DNA of 64,000 nucleotides from Leptospira montravelensis. GTDB taxonomy: Bacteria; Spirochaetota; Leptospiria; Leptospirales; Leptospiraceae. The position numbers were made by a program, and so were the translations under genes. A model generated the notes under the pieces. That model was not told where the DNA came from, made no database searches, and was given only the letters and a program-made list of their open reading frames with translations. Where the stretch lies: NCBI RefSeq assembly GCF_004770045.1, contig NZ_RQFO01000017.1, forward strand, positions 310,001 to 374,000, written 5' to 3'. Positions within the stretch are counted from its first letter, which is position 1, and every line of letters begins with the position of its first letter. Positions 29,066 to 39,196 of this stretch are shown in pieces.

Positions 29066-29185
29066 GAAATCTCCTCCGTCCAATTTCCTGTATCCTGTTC
29101 AATTTGTTCAATGTTTAGGATTTGTCTGAAACATTAGAAATATTTTAGAATTGAGTACCAAGATTAAAAAGAATGTGTGGATAAT

Positions 29186-29563
29186 ATGACGGCAAACTGG
29201 TCGGCAAAACTGATAGCTTTACTTTTAACGGTGACCGTAGGTTTCCCGTTAGACGGCACGTCAGACACAGTTTCCGAATATCTGGAAGCCAATCTTCATC
29301 AGATTAAAAAGTCTTACTCCGCTTCTCTTGAAACACCTGAAGATACCGCAATTGATAATCAAAAGATTTCTTCCATTGATGATTCAGCTACGCTTAGTCG
29401 TTCCAGAGCGGACTTTTTAGATTTTTTTAACGAAAGCAAATCCGATTTATTTTCTGAATCGCTTTTGGTTAGTTATGTTGATTTGATTTCAGAGGGAACT
29501 TATGTTCCCAGTTTACTTTCCTCACTTCTCTTAAATATTCCTCCTCCTACTTCTTTCGTTTAA
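29186..29563 (+). CDS. Small exported protein ending LNIPPP
   Basis: The 125-residue protein has a signal peptide (SAKLIALLLTVTVGFPLDG) and an acidic Ser/Asp-rich body, ending SLLSSLLLNIPPPTSFV. No family is recognised. The C-terminal segment parallels that of the 28581 protein. It lies 100 bases ahead of the outer-membrane factor of the efflux operon, on the same strand, and I see no strong terminator between them, so it may be the first gene of that operon. I use ATG 29186; an in-frame GTG at 29177 is possible. Confidence 0.6.
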   Translation: MTANWSAKLIALLLTVTVGFPLDGTSDTVSEYLEANLHQIKKSYSASLETPEDTAIDNQKISSIDDSATLSRSRADFLDFFNESKSDLFSESLLVSYVDLISEGTYVPSLLSSLLLNIPPPTSFV

Positions 29564-29663
29564 TCCACTTCGGCATTTGCTGAGGAAAGGTATGTCCCTC
29601 GTTCGTTACAATAGAGCCATACCCATGTGTTCATTTTCTTAATTTTTTAATGTTTGGTAATTT

Positions 29664-31082
29664 ATGAGTTTTTCTAAAAGAATCGGTATCTACCTCTTTC
29701 TTGTGTTTTCTACCTCCTACTTATGGGGGGAGGCTAGAATCGCACAGGCAAGTGAAGCGCTTAAAAGGCAACTTTCAGATGAAAATCCTAGGTCCTCCCT
29801 AGGATCTAGCCTCTATCCTGATGACCAAAAAATAATTCGGGATATTGATTTAGAATCTGCAGAAACTTTGCTTTGGAAAAACAATCTTTTGCTCATTGCA
29901 TCTCGCTTTCAAATCGATGTAAAAAAAGCAGGGATTTTACAAGCAGGACTTTATGCAAATCCAAACATTGCAATTGACCAAAGTATTTTTGCCGAACCTA
30001 CACAAAGATATTTTGATACAACAAGATCCGGACAGTCAGTAATTCAAATACAACAAGTGTTTTTGCTCGGTGGTAAAATTGACAAACGGGTAAAAGTAGC
30101 AGAACTCAATGCAAAGATATCCGAACAAGATTTTTATGATTTAGCACGTGCAGTCATTACGAAACTAAGAAGAACATTTTACACAATATACTTTTACAAA
30201 AAAGCAGTTGTTTTTTACGACCAAAGTATTGCTTCCATAGAAAAAACGGTAGATTCTTCAGAGCTCGCATATAAAAGAAGAGCCCTCCTCCAAGCAGAAC
30301 ATTTACGTTTGAAAGCACTTTTGTTTTTCTTAAAAAAAGAAAGAGAAGATCTCGCGATTAAAGTTTATGAAAAAGAAGCGGATTTAAAAGTTCTTTTGAA
30401 CGATGATTTGTATCGTGATGTTAGAGTAGAATTTAATCCGAACGTCAATGAATCAAATTTAGATGCCATTGTTCCCAACCAAGTTCGATTAGAAGATTTA
30501 GTTGAAATTGCCCGTGAGAATCGCCCCGATTTAAAAAAGGCATTACAAACTTTACGATTTGAAGAGGCCAATTTGGAACTTCAATATGCGAATGCCATTC
30601 CCGATTTATCATTTGGTCCTGTTTACAACCGTGGTGGTACTGCTTTCCAAAACTATTGGGGAGTTACCGCACAGTTAAGTGTTCCACTTTTTGACAGAAA
30701 CCAAGGAAATATCCAAGCCGCCGAAAAAGCAATTCTTGTCCGCAAACAAGAGTTAAAGAACAACATCCTTGAAGTTGAAAACGAAGTTGCAGTGGCTTAC
30801 CAATCTGCGAGGATCAAAGACGCACTTTACAAACGTTTTAGTAACGCATATATCAAAGATTACGGAAGTTTATCTTTAGATATGATTATGAGTTATGAAA
30901 AAAAATACATAACCATTTTAGAATTCGCCGATTTCTTTGAAACCTATCGTTCCAGTATTGTTGAGATGTTAAAACTTCAAACCGATCGAATGGAAGCTAT
31001 TGAAAATGTAAACTATGCTGTGGGTAAAGGAATCTTTATCCCAAAAACTGAAAACCAAACCAATCCTAAATCTGAGGAATAA
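29664..31082 (+). CDS. czcC: TolC-family outer-membrane efflux factor (CzcC/CusC type)
   Basis: The 472-residue protein has a signal peptide ([11 protein letters not shown]) and two OEP repeats: a first helix-rich region with [14 protein letters not shown] and [15 protein letters not shown], and a second with [17 protein letters not shown] and [15 protein letters not shown]. These are the marks of heavy-metal efflux outer-membrane channels. It would dock with the adaptor and pump encoded just downstream to export metal ions across both membranes. One base separates its stop from the next ATG. Confidence 0.88.
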   Translation: MSFSKRIGIYLFLVFSTSYLWGEARIAQASEALKRQLSDENPRSSLGSSLYPDDQKIIRDIDLESAETLLWKNNLLLIASRFQIDVKKAGILQAGLYANPNIAIDQSIFAEPTQRYFDTTRSGQSVIQIQQVFLLGGKIDKRVKVAELNAKISEQDFYDLARAVITKLRRTFYTIYFYKKAVVFYDQSIASIEKTVDSSELAYKRRALLQAEHLRLKALLFFLKKEREDLAIKVYEKEADLKVLLNDDLYRDVRVEFNPNVNESNLDAIVPNQVRLEDLVEIARENRPDLKKALQTLRFEEANLELQYANAIPDLSFGPVYNRGGTAFQNYWGVTAQLSVPLFDRNQGNIQAAEKAILVRKQELKNNILEVENEVAVAYQSARIKDALYKRFSNAYIKDYGSLSLDMIMSYEKKYITILEFADFFETYRSSIVEMLKLQTDRMEAIENVNYAVGKGIFIPKTENQTNPKSEE

Positions 31083-31083
31083 A

Positions 31084-32091
31084 ATGTTAATCACTATAAA
31101 ATCTTTGAACCAAAAGGCTAAAATCCTCCTAATTTCAGGGGTGGCTCTTGTAGTCATAGCTGTCCTTTTTATGATTTTTTCCAAACCAGCGAAACCTGCT
31201 CACAAACATCCAGAGAAAGCGGAAGTTTTTGATGATGGCCGCAGAATTGTTTTTAAACCAGGAAGCCCAGGTCTCGAAATTGTAAAATCAACTGCCATCG
31301 GTGGCGGTGGTGAATTTGTTAGTTTAGAAGCTCCTGCAAGGCTCATTGCATCGACTTCTCCTTCCGTGAGTAATGGAGCTCGCATCATTCTTTTTGAATC
31401 AGCAGAACTGAATGATCTTTATGTAGGTTATGTACATGCAAAAAACAAACTTCATAGATCCAATAAGAACTTAAGCCGGATCAAAGATATGTTTGTTCAT
31501 CGTGTTGCAACAGAAAAAGATTTGGTCGAATCCGAAACAGATGCTGGTAACGATGCAGCAGAACTTGCTGAATTTGAAGGTAAACTTCGTGCACAAGGTT
31601 TAAACCCAAGTGAATTAGGAACAGCAGGAAGTTTAAAAGCATGGATCATTACCGATGTTCCTGAATCTCAGATTTCCACATTACGCAAAGGAAAAAAGGT
31701 AAAGGTTGTGTTTGCTTCCTTTCCCGATGAAGAGTTTATCGGAACAGCGGAAGCAATTGGTGATAACGTAGATCCTCTTACAAGAACTGCAAAAATGAGG
31801 ATCATTGTTGTGAATGATAAATACAGATTAAAACCAGGTATGTTTGGAGTTGTAAAATTTCCAGAACAAACCGGAGGGGATAGTGTAGTATTACCTTACA
31901 CAGCAATTGTTACTGTAGAAGGAAAAAACTATGTTTTTGTTGAAGAACAACCACTAACATTCAAAAGACGAGAGGTGGTATTAGGAATTTCAACAAAAGA
32001 AAGAGTTAACATTATCGAAGGTCTTTCTCCCGGTGAAAAAGTAGCCATTCAAGGATCAATTCTTTTGAAAGGATTAAGTTTTGGATTTTAA
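31084..32091 (+). CDS. czcB: RND efflux periplasmic adaptor (membrane fusion protein, CzcB type)
   Basis: The 335-residue protein begins with one transmembrane or signal-anchor helix ([19 protein letters not shown]). Barrel-sandwich and beta-barrel parts follow, with [16 protein letters not shown] and [10 protein letters not shown] as the usual adaptor motifs. The C-terminal segment ends in [18 protein letters not shown]. It is shorter than typical CzcB proteins (about 500 residues), mainly in the N-terminal region. The start ATG 31084 is right after the czcC stop, and the in-frame open upstream sequence belongs to czcC. Confidence 0.88.
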   Translation: MLITIKSLNQKAKILLISGVALVVIAVLFMIFSKPAKPAHKHPEKAEVFDDGRRIVFKPGSPGLEIVKSTAIGGGGEFVSLEAPARLIASTSPSVSNGARIILFESAELNDLYVGYVHAKNKLHRSNKNLSRIKDMFVHRVATEKDLVESETDAGNDAAELAEFEGKLRAQGLNPSELGTAGSLKAWIITDVPESQISTLRKGKKVKVVFASFPDEEFIGTAEAIGDNVDPLTRTAKMRIIVVNDKYRLKPGMFGVVKFPEQTGGDSVVLPYTAIVTVEGKNYVFVEEQPLTFKRREVVLGISTKERVNIIEGLSPGEKVAIQGSILLKGLSFGF

Positions 32092-32092
32092 T

Positions 32093-32842
32093 ATGAAAAA
32101 ACTTGTCCTTTTATACATTACCATTTTTTTATTTGGCGCTTCTTTGTTTTCGCAATCGACTCCTTATCCTAAAGACAAAGAAGGAAATGAAATTAAACCT
32201 GAGTGGACACCAACAAAGTCGGATCAGTCTGCATTTGGCGAAGATGAAAAACTAAAAGCCGATAGTTTGGATGCAAAAAGACTTCCAAAATCTACCAATT
32301 ATTGGGTTTACGGTGCGTCTATTGGATCACCTGCAAGTTTAAATTTCAACTTAGGATACTACTTCAAAGATGTCGTATTACGAGGGTCAGGTGGCGCCTG
32401 GGGACCCCATTGGTATGGTGGTCAAGTAGATTTAGGTTATACTTTCTGGAAAACACCTGTGATAGCACATAGTATCTCCATAGTTGGTGGATATTTTGAA
32501 GTAAACCCATTTGCTCCTGAAGTTGGGCGCGGTGGCCAGTCTTCTTACCCGACAGGTGTTAATGTACCCGGGTATAATAGAAGAGATCCTTCACAAGAAG
32601 ACCTGCTGATCCGATCTTACGTAAATTCCATTGATAGTAACATAGGAACTTTTTTAGAATATGAAAGCCGAGAAAGACAAAGAGTTCACCTTTCACAAAG
32701 ATATATCGGTCTGACTTACGACTTCCTACTTGGAAACTTCTTTTTGCAAGTAGGTGGCGGAATTGGACAAGGCGACTACAAAAACCCACAGTTATTACTA
32801 CAAATGGGTTACCTCTTCAATACGAGGGAATATCATGATTAA
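32093..32842 (+). CDS. Exported beta-rich protein within the efflux operon
   Basis: The 249-residue protein has a signal peptide ([15 protein letters not shown]) and a body with alternating aromatic and small residues ([47 protein letters not shown]), suggesting a small outer-membrane barrel. No family is recognised. It sits between adaptor and pump genes, one base after czcB and overlapping czcA by eight bases. An additional outer-membrane partner of the pump is a reasonable guess, not shown. Confidence 0.6.
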   Translation: MKKLVLLYITIFLFGASLFSQSTPYPKDKEGNEIKPEWTPTKSDQSAFGEDEKLKADSLDAKRLPKSTNYWVYGASIGSPASLNFNLGYYFKDVVLRGSGGAWGPHWYGGQVDLGYTFWKTPVIAHSISIVGGYFEVNPFAPEVGRGGQSSYPTGVNVPGYNRRDPSQEDLLIRSYVNSIDSNIGTFLEYESRERQRVHLSQRYIGLTYDFLLGNFFLQVGGGIGQGDYKNPQLLLQMGYLFNTREYHD

Positions 32843-35800
32843 AGATTTTATAGAAACAGCATTAAAAAATCGCATTACTACACTCATCGCAGCAGCAGTT
32901 GCTGTTTTGTTTGGACTTTGGGCGTGGATTGATATACGAAAAGAAGCTTATTCGGATATTGCAGATACACAAGTTCGACTCATAGCAAAATTTCCTGGAA
33001 AAGCCGCAGTGGAAGTTGAAGAACGTGTCACTCTTCCCATTGAACGGGTATTAAATGCAATTCCCAAAGTTGCTGTAAGGCGATCAAGAACCATCAATGG
33101 ATTAGTTGTATTTCAATTTGTCTTTGAAGATGGGACCGATGATTATTTTGCACGTATGCGACTTATGGAACGTGTGGCCGATGCAGACATCCCAGAAGAT
33201 GTGCACCCTGCCCTTGGACCAATGAGTTCACCTGTTGGTGAAATCTATCGATATGTTGTAGAATCATCAGAAAATCACACACCAATGGAACTTCGAACCA
33301 TCCAAGACTGGATTGTAATGCCAAAAATGTTACAGATACCAGGAATTGCCGATGTAGTTACATTTGGTGGTCTTCCCAAACAATACCATGTTGTAACTTC
33401 GCCCGATAAGTTAATTCGATATAAATTAACCATTGGCGATGTTATCAAAGCAATTCAAGAGAACAACTTAAACACAGGTGGTAACTTACTCCTTCAAGGG
33501 GAACAAGGTTTTCCCATTCGTTCCCTTGGTGCCATCCGAGATCCAAAACACATCGAAAACATTGTTGTCAAAACTGTAAATGGAGTACCTGTCTTTATTC
33601 GTGATTTAGGTTCCGTTGAAATTTCACATCCTATTCCCAGTGGTGTCTTAGGTTATACTGTTCAGAATGATGAAGAAGGTCTTATTGATGTCGATTCGTC
33701 TGTTCAAGGTTTGGTGGCAATGCGTCGTTGGGGAGATCCTAACGAAATGGGAGAAAGAATTCGCGAAAAAGTAAAAGAAATTAACGAAAATTATCTCCCA
33801 AAAGGTGTTCAGCTTAGAAATACTTACGACAGAACTGACTTAGTAAACTATACTCTTCGCACAATTGGCAAAACATTAGTCGAAGGTGTAGTCGTTGTTA
33901 GTTTAGTATTGATATTTTTTATTGGAAGTGTAAGGGCTTCTCTCGTTGTCGTTGCCACCATTCCATTTGCTATGTTATTTGCATTTCTCTTAATGAATAT
34001 GACCGGCATTCCAGCCAGTTTACTATCATTAGGTGCAATTGACTTTGGAATTATTGTAGATGGAGCTGTGATCATGGTGGAAAACATCATGAGGAGATAT
34101 AGAGATGCAACTCCAGAAGAGAAATCACATGGAATTTTAGCATTTACACGAGATGCTGCTTCGGAAGTGGGAACTGAAATCCTATTTTCAATTTTAATCA
34201 TCATTTTAGCTTATCTTCCAATTTTTTCTTTTGAAAGAATTGAAGGTCGTTTGTTTAAACCAATGGCATTTACGATCTCCTTTGCCATATTAGGTGCGTT
34301 AGTTTTTTCGATGGCAGTGATTCCTGTACTCATGTCCATCATTTACAAAACCTATTTTGAATCAAAAAATCCAGGACCCATTGAATGGCATAACCCGGTT
34401 TACGATTGGATAGAAGTTCGTTACAAACGTATCATTGAGTTTATTGTAAATAGATCCAAAAAAGCAGTGAAGTATACCTTTAGTGTTGTGACAATATTCC
34501 TTGCTATCGGGATGTTTTCTCTCGGAACAGAATTTCTACCCGAAATGGATGAAGGTGGATTTAACATTCGTATCTTTTTTCCAGTAGGTATCTCCTTACC
34601 GGAAGCAAGAAAGTTTATGCCTAAAATCAGGCAAACAGTTTATAAGAATGAACAAGTAAGTGTGGTCATATCTCAGTTAGGAAGAAACGATGATGGAACA
34701 GACCCTCTTCCACCTAACCGATTAGAAGTTCTAATTGGTTTAAAAGATTACAGCAAATGGAACGAAAAAATCACCAAACAAGAGTTACTTCTTAGGATGA
34801 GAAATGATTTGGAAGCCACACTTCCAGGTGCAAGGGTAAGTTTCTCGCAACCAATTATGGACAACCTTTCAGAAGCGATTATGGGAACCATTGCCGATCT
34901 CGCTGTTTTCGTTTCAGGAAATGATTTAAAAATCATGCGTGGAATTGGAAATGAAGTTCTGAAAGAAATCAAGGAAATGAAAGGAGCGAGTGAATATGGG
35001 ATTGAGCAAGAAGCAGAAAGTCCACAGCTAACCATTAATATCAATCGTGAAGCGGCCGCACGATTTGGGATTAACGTCATTGATATCCAACAAATGATAG
35101 AAGCTGCGATTGGAATGCAACGAGTGAGTACTTTGTATGAAGGGCCTTCTGATATTCCTCCGAAAACACCCGCTCGATTTGGGATCGTAGTTCGATTTTC
35201 CAAGGACTACCGCGCCTCTAAACAAGCGATTGAAAATATGCCAATCATTTCGCCAAAAGGAGAAAGGATTCCTTTATCACAATTGGCTGATATCGAAGTG
35301 ATTGATGGACCAACCATGATTTTTCGACAAGAGGGACGTCGGGTGGTAACGGTTCGAACTAATATTCGTGGTCGTGACCAGGGAGGTTTTGTTTCTGAAC
35401 TTCAAAAACGAGTAAAGAAAAAAATCAAACTTCCAGATGGATACGAAATCAGGTTTGGAGGACAATACGAAAACTTATCGCGTGTTGGTAAAAAGTTATC
35501 ACTAGTGATACCAATCACAATTCTCATTATTTTCGGTGTTCTTTATATGTTATATAGGAACCTCAAATATGTTTATGTTGCCTTAGCATGTATTCCACTA
35601 TCCTTATTAGGTGGAATATACGCCCTTTTGATGAGAGGTTATTACTTCAACGTATCTGGAGGTGTGGGATTTATCTCACTTTTCGGAATTGCAACAATGG
35701 CCGGAGTATTGTTTGTATCAAGAACTAACCATCTCCTCATTGAAGAACCGGATATAACAACCAAAGCCGCGGTAAAAAAAGCTGCTGTGATCCAGTTAAG

Positions 35801-36143
35801 ACCAATGCTTATGACCATGTTACTGGCATTACTTGGACTTATACCAGCGACATTAGGAACAGGGGTTGGATCCGATGTCCAAAGACCACTGGCAACCGTG
35901 ATTGTGGGAGGATTATTCTCTGCCATGTGCCTTGTGTTAACCATCCTGCCTTCCTTATATTTAGTGGTTGTAGGCGAAAGGAAACCAAATGCAAAAGAAC
36001 TGGAAGAGATGAGTCACAAAAAACATATCCCTTTTCTCGACTTTGTAAGTGAACTCAGTGAAGAACCTTTGGAAGAAGATGAAGAGGATGACGACACCTC
36101 AAAGAAAAAGAGAAAGCCGGCTAAAAAAAAGAAAAGGACCTAA
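32835..36143 (+). CDS. czcA: Heavy-metal RND efflux pump (CzcA family)
   Basis: The 1102-residue inner-membrane pump drives metal export with the proton gradient. It has twelve predicted transmembrane helices and two large periplasmic loops. The proton-relay motif in transmembrane helix 4 reads [15 protein letters not shown], with D403, D409 and E416. This is the divalent-cation type (Co, Zn, Cd or Ni, as in CzcA), not the Cu/Ag type of CusA. The C-terminal tail is odd: a long acidic stretch followed by a lysine/arginine-rich end ([18 protein letters not shown]). The ATG at 32835 overlaps the previous gene. A terminator follows. Confidence 0.93.
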   Translation: MIKDFIETALKNRITTLIAAAVAVLFGLWAWIDIRKEAYSDIADTQVRLIAKFPGKAAVEVEERVTLPIERVLNAIPKVAVRRSRTINGLVVFQFVFEDGTDDYFARMRLMERVADADIPEDVHPALGPMSSPVGEIYRYVVESSENHTPMELRTIQDWIVMPKMLQIPGIADVVTFGGLPKQYHVVTSPDKLIRYKLTIGDVIKAIQENNLNTGGNLLLQGEQGFPIRSLGAIRDPKHIENIVVKTVNGVPVFIRDLGSVEISHPIPSGVLGYTVQNDEEGLIDVDSSVQGLVAMRRWGDPNEMGERIREKVKEINENYLPKGVQLRNTYDRTDLVNYTLRTIGKTLVEGVVVVSLVLIFFIGSVRASLVVVATIPFAMLFAFLLMNMTGIPASLLSLGAIDFGIIVDGAVIMVENIMRRYRDATPEEKSHGILAFTRDAASEVGTEILFSILIIILAYLPIFSFERIEGRLFKPMAFTISFAILGALVFSMAVIPVLMSIIYKTYFESKNPGPIEWHNPVYDWIEVRYKRIIEFIVNRSKKAVKYTFSVVTIFLAIGMFSLGTEFLPEMDEGGFNIRIFFPVGISLPEARKFMPKIRQTVYKNEQVSVVISQLGRNDDGTDPLPPNRLEVLIGLKDYSKWNEKITKQELLLRMRNDLEATLPGARVSFSQPIMDNLSEAIMGTIADLAVFVSGNDLKIMRGIGNEVLKEIKEMKGASEYGIEQEAESPQLTININREAAARFGINVIDIQQMIEAAIGMQRVSTLYEGPSDIPPKTPARFGIVVRFSKDYRASKQAIENMPIISPKGERIPLSQLADIEVIDGPTMIFRQEGRRVVTVRTNIRGRDQGGFVSELQKRVKKKIKLPDGYEIRFGGQYENLSRVGKKLSLVIPITILIIFGVLYMLYRNLKYVYVALACIPLSLLGGIYALLMRGYYFNVSGGVGFISLFGIATMAGVLFVSRTNHLLIEEPDITTKAAVKKAAVIQLRPMLMTMLLALLGLIPATLGTGVGSDVQRPLATVIVGGLFSAMCLVLTILPSLYLVVVGERKPNAKELEEMSHKKHIPFLDFVSELSEEPLEEDEEDDDTSKKKRKPAKKKKRT

Positions 36144-36189
36144 AGTGCTTTCTTAACTATAAGAAAATAATCTAATTTCTCCTATTTAT

Positions 36190-36217
36190 ACTCCAAACCA
36201 CATAAGTGGTTTGGAGT
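36190..36217 (+). terminator. Terminator of the metal-efflux operon
   Basis: A perfect 12-bp stem (36190-36201 with 36206-36217) with loop ATAA, followed by TTTTTCTTTT. The minus-strand porin-like gene ends 12 bases away, so it may act for both. Confidence 0.9.
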
Positions 36218-36228
36218 TTTTCTTTTCA

Positions 36229-37440
36229 CTAATAGCGAACAGAAGCAGCAAGAATAAAAAGACGCTCGACACGCGTATGTTTATTTTTATCAGTTTCAAA
36301 AACTGCATCCATTGATTCCTTCTGAGTAACCTCAAAACGGATTAATCCAGGATTCCAATGTAATAAATCAAAGGTGACGGTGTAACCATTCGTCATAAAT
36401 CCATTTCGTGTATATGTAGTTGCCAAAACTTGTTTAGGATCATAATACCTTTCTATTCGGAAACTCAAACGGTATAAATCTTCATAACGAAAACTTGTCC
36501 AAAAAGTACCGTGATACCATTGGTTGTAAACATTCGATTCCCTATTAGTATAAATTCCTAATGTAGGATTGATTTCTTTCCACCAAGGTTCATATTGAAA
36601 GGACTCTTTTGCTTTTTGTGCCCCAATATCTCCTGATACTGCAAACGATAACCAATCCAAGGCCTTCCATTCTAAAATTGTATTATTATACATCCTAGTT
36701 TGTTTCCGTTCATTATCGGGAGCTTCGTTTCCTACAAACTGGTTAGCTGTAATAGTAAAATTAGGTGTTAAAAAAAACTTAAACTGGGATCCTAAAGATT
36801 TATCTTTATTCTGATCTGTAATATTTTGCCAACCATTCATCACATGAAACTGAAATTGGAACTTATCAGTAAACTTTGTAGTAAGCCTGACACCGGAAGA
36901 ATAATAAGGCACATAATCTAAGGAAAGTGCTCTCGTATAATTCCAATTATCCGAAGAAATCCAAGATTCATGTCCAATATGTCCAAAATAAATTCCACCA
37001 TCAACCCAAGTATCCTTTGCTAACTTAAATCCAACATAGGCTTCTTGGATATGTTTTACAGAGTTTTGATTGGAACTAACATCACGATTTGATTCTGAGG
37101 CATAATTTGTATTTACTGATGTACCAAATTGTAGAGCGATTCGACCTCTTACCTTTTCCTCTTGCCATTTAGCATCAACAAACCCGAGGTTAATATTAAA
37201 TTCATCGTTCCGAACTGCTTGTGTTGCATATTGTCGTTCTTTAGATAAAGGATGATTTGTATTATGAGAATAATAAGTATCAACAAAAGCACCAAACTTC
37301 AAACTAGCGGGAAGAGGATTTGATACAGGAACTGGTGGTTCCACAGTTTGTGGTTTCGTTTCTTCGGCATTCAATATAGAAAAACAAAAGGATAAGCCGA
37401 TTAAAAAAAATGGAATTTTGAAATAATTGATTTTTATCAT
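36229..37440 (-). CDS. Outer-membrane beta-barrel protein (porin-like, BBP2 type)
   Basis: The 403-residue protein has a signal peptide (FFLIGLSFCFSILNA), a Pro-rich linker, then strands of alternating aromatic and polar residues (KFGAFVDTYYSHN, NINLGFVDAKW) to a C-terminal aromatic end (LAASVRY), which is the usual outer-membrane assembly signal. This fits the 'putative outer-membrane beta-barrel, porin' group common in Leptospira. The substrate is unknown. The cytochrome c gene at 37481 lies upstream on the same strand with 40 bases between. Confidence 0.8.
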   Translation of the reverse strand: MIKINYFKIPFFLIGLSFCFSILNAEETKPQTVEPPVPVSNPLPASLKFGAFVDTYYSHNTNHPLSKERQYATQAVRNDEFNINLGFVDAKWQEEKVRGRIALQFGTSVNTNYASESNRDVSSNQNSVKHIQEAYVGFKLAKDTWVDGGIYFGHIGHESWISSDNWNYTRALSLDYVPYYSSGVRLTTKFTDKFQFQFHVMNGWQNITDQNKDKSLGSQFKFFLTPNFTITANQFVGNEAPDNERKQTRMYNNTILEWKALDWLSFAVSGDIGAQKAKESFQYEPWWKEINPTLGIYTNRESNVYNQWYHGTFWTSFRYEDLYRLSFRIERYYDPKQVLATTYTRNGFMTNGYTVTFDLLHWNPGLIRFEVTQKESMDAVFETDKNKHTRVERLFILAASVRY

Positions 37441-37480
37441 GCGAATCCGTTCCCACTAAAGCAAGAACGGAAATACCAAT

Positions 37481-37882
37481 TTACTTTTTTAATAACTCTT
37501 TGATTTCCTTTGGAAATCCGAGTAAGTCTTCAGGGATAGGGATTAATTTCTTTCTATATTTAGCTTTGTATTCTTTTTTAAATTTTGTATGGCAAGACTT
37601 ACAAGTTTCATCAGGTTTTCCGACTGCTAACTTAGCATCGATAATTTCTTTCCACTCTACCTTTTGTTCATCTGGTGCCATATCGGGAACTTTTTCTAAA
37701 ATTTTATTGAGATAGTCTGCGTTTTCTTTTTTGTCATATAACTTTGTTGCAGGCTTTGTATAATCTTCCATAAAATCATGTAGATTCATTTCTGTAGAAG
37801 ATTTGGCTTTTTTTTCTGCATTCAGTACAACTCCGAGTGCTGATAAAAATATTAATAAACTCAACAATATTCTTAATTTCAT
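37481..37882 (-). CDS. Monohaem cytochrome c, cytochrome c' like
   Basis: The 133-residue protein has a signal peptide (LLSLLIFLSALGVVLNA) and one haem-attachment site CKSCH (C94, C97, H98) near the C-terminus. That is the position found in cytochromes of the c'/c-556 type. The rest is charged and helical, with many lysines. No axial methionine is evident by eye. It may carry electrons in the periplasm or bind small ligands. Neighbours are the barrel protein and a DUF455 ferritin-like gene. Confidence 0.75.
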   Translation of the reverse strand: MKLRILLSLLIFLSALGVVLNAEKKAKSSTEMNLHDFMEDYTKPATKLYDKKENADYLNKILEKVPDMAPDEQKVEWKEIIDAKLAVGKPDETCKSCHTKFKKEYKAKYRKKLIPIPEDLLGFPKEIKELLKK

Positions 37883-37917
37883 AATTACCTTCCTGGGGAA
37901 TTCTATTGATTTGAGAC

Positions 37918-38781
37918 TTAAGAATCAAGTCTGTTTTTACGAAGTATCCTCTCTCCCAGTCCAAATTTTTTAACCGATTCCAAGTTCACTCGTCCCGTAT
38001 ATTCATCCTCGTAGTTCCCCAATGATTGAATAAACTCTTTGTTCATACCTGCCAATGATCTTGTTTCAGGGAGATAAAGATAACCTTTTGCTCGCCTCGG
38101 AGTAAATGGGAAATGGATGAGTGATAAATAATGTTCCCAGTGATTTCCATTTTCTGGGATAGATCTTTCAAAGGCCCGAAGCCCTCTTTTTACATGTTTA
38201 ACTTCATCTTCAAAAATAGTGAGCATTATATCTGAAGTTAGTTGGTCACCAAAATAGGAAAAAACTTGAGCATATATTTGTGCGTAATCTAAATTTGCTC
38301 CTTCAAACGAAATAGACATAACAGCTGAAAAAGATTCTAAAGTTTTAAATTGTCCTAATTGTTTCCAGAATATATAATTTAAAGGAATATCACCAAAATC
38401 GATACCGAAGTCTCTCATTCGATTCAAATATAACTTTAAATGCGTTTGTTCCTCTTCAATGGTTTTTAAAAATCCATTCCGAACTGATCTTGGTGCTTCA
38501 GGGAATGCCAAAAGTGCCCAGGCAAATAACTCAATTGCCATAAGCTCATGATTTGCAAAATGATGAAGGCTAAGTCCCCGATTGGATTCTAAGTTCAGAT
38601 GTTCTAAACGTGGAATTTTTACTTTTTTGTCAGAAAATTGAAATTTTGACGAACGACCAGGAGCTTCAATACGTAACGGAGTCAATTCAGTTTCTTCATC
38701 CCAGTGACGACTTGGAGGTAATAGTTTATCTTCTAAACTTTCTGCAAGTAACAAATGTTTTGCGTATTCGGAAACTTTCAT
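37918..38781 (-). CDS. DUF455 ferritin-like protein
   Basis: The 287-residue protein has the DUF455 blocks HHFANHELMAIELFAWALL, KTIEEEQTHLKLY, and FEDEVKHV, giving several Glu and His in positions expected for a di-iron ferritin-like four-helix bundle. The function of DUF455 is not established; some members are linked to tRNA or metal-related processes. It lies 35 bases upstream of the cytochrome c gene. Divergent from the alkyltransferase-like gene at 38857. Confidence 0.82.
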   Translation of the reverse strand: MKVSEYAKHLLLAESLEDKLLPPSRHWDEETELTPLRIEAPGRSSKFQFSDKKVKIPRLEHLNLESNRGLSLHHFANHELMAIELFAWALLAFPEAPRSVRNGFLKTIEEEQTHLKLYLNRMRDFGIDFGDIPLNYIFWKQLGQFKTLESFSAVMSISFEGANLDYAQIYAQVFSYFGDQLTSDIMLTIFEDEVKHVKRGLRAFERSIPENGNHWEHYLSLIHFPFTPRRAKGYLYLPETRSLAGMNKEFIQSLGNYEDEYTGRVNLESVKKFGLGERILRKNRLDS

Positions 38782-38856
38782 TTTATAGCGGTTTTTATAA
38801 CTTTAAAAAAGGAATTTACAAAAGAATTAAGTCATTAAGATATAAATCCAATTTCA

Positions 38857-39195
38857 ATGGACAAGGCTAAAACTAAAAGTACGAATTTTTACGATTCTGT
38901 CTATGCAGTTGTTAAAAAAATTCCCAAAGGAAAGGTAACTACCTACGGGCATATCGCCCTACTTCTGGGAAGTCCGAGAGCGGCAAGAGCGGTGGGATAT
39001 GCATTGAATGCACTGAAAAAAGAAATGGAACAGAAAATTCCCTGGCAGAGGGTCATCAATTCCCAAGGTCGTATCTCCTTTCGTGGGGACACGTTCCGAG
39101 CTTCTTTGCAGAAAAAAATTCTACAATCCGAAGGTGTTGTCTTTGATTTAAACGATGATCGCATCAATTTTGACAAGTACGGATGGTTTCCATAA
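38857..39195 (+). CDS. Alkyltransferase-like (ATL) DNA repair protein
   Basis: The 112-residue protein belongs to the MGMT (Ogt) C-terminal domain family but has PWQRV at 62-66 where the active enzyme has PCHRV. Tryptophan W63 replaces the alkyl-accepting cysteine, which marks ATL proteins. These bind O6-alkylguanine and flag it for nucleotide excision repair instead of repairing it themselves. The helix-turn-helix with the arginine finger (SPRAARAVGYALN) is present. thiD begins one base after its stop, so both are in one transcript. Confidence 0.88.
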   Translation: MDKAKTKSTNFYDSVYAVVKKIPKGKVTTYGHIALLLGSPRAARAVGYALNALKKEMEQKIPWQRVINSQGRISFRGDTFRASLQKKILQSEGVVFDLNDDRINFDKYGWFP

Positions 39196-39196
39196 C

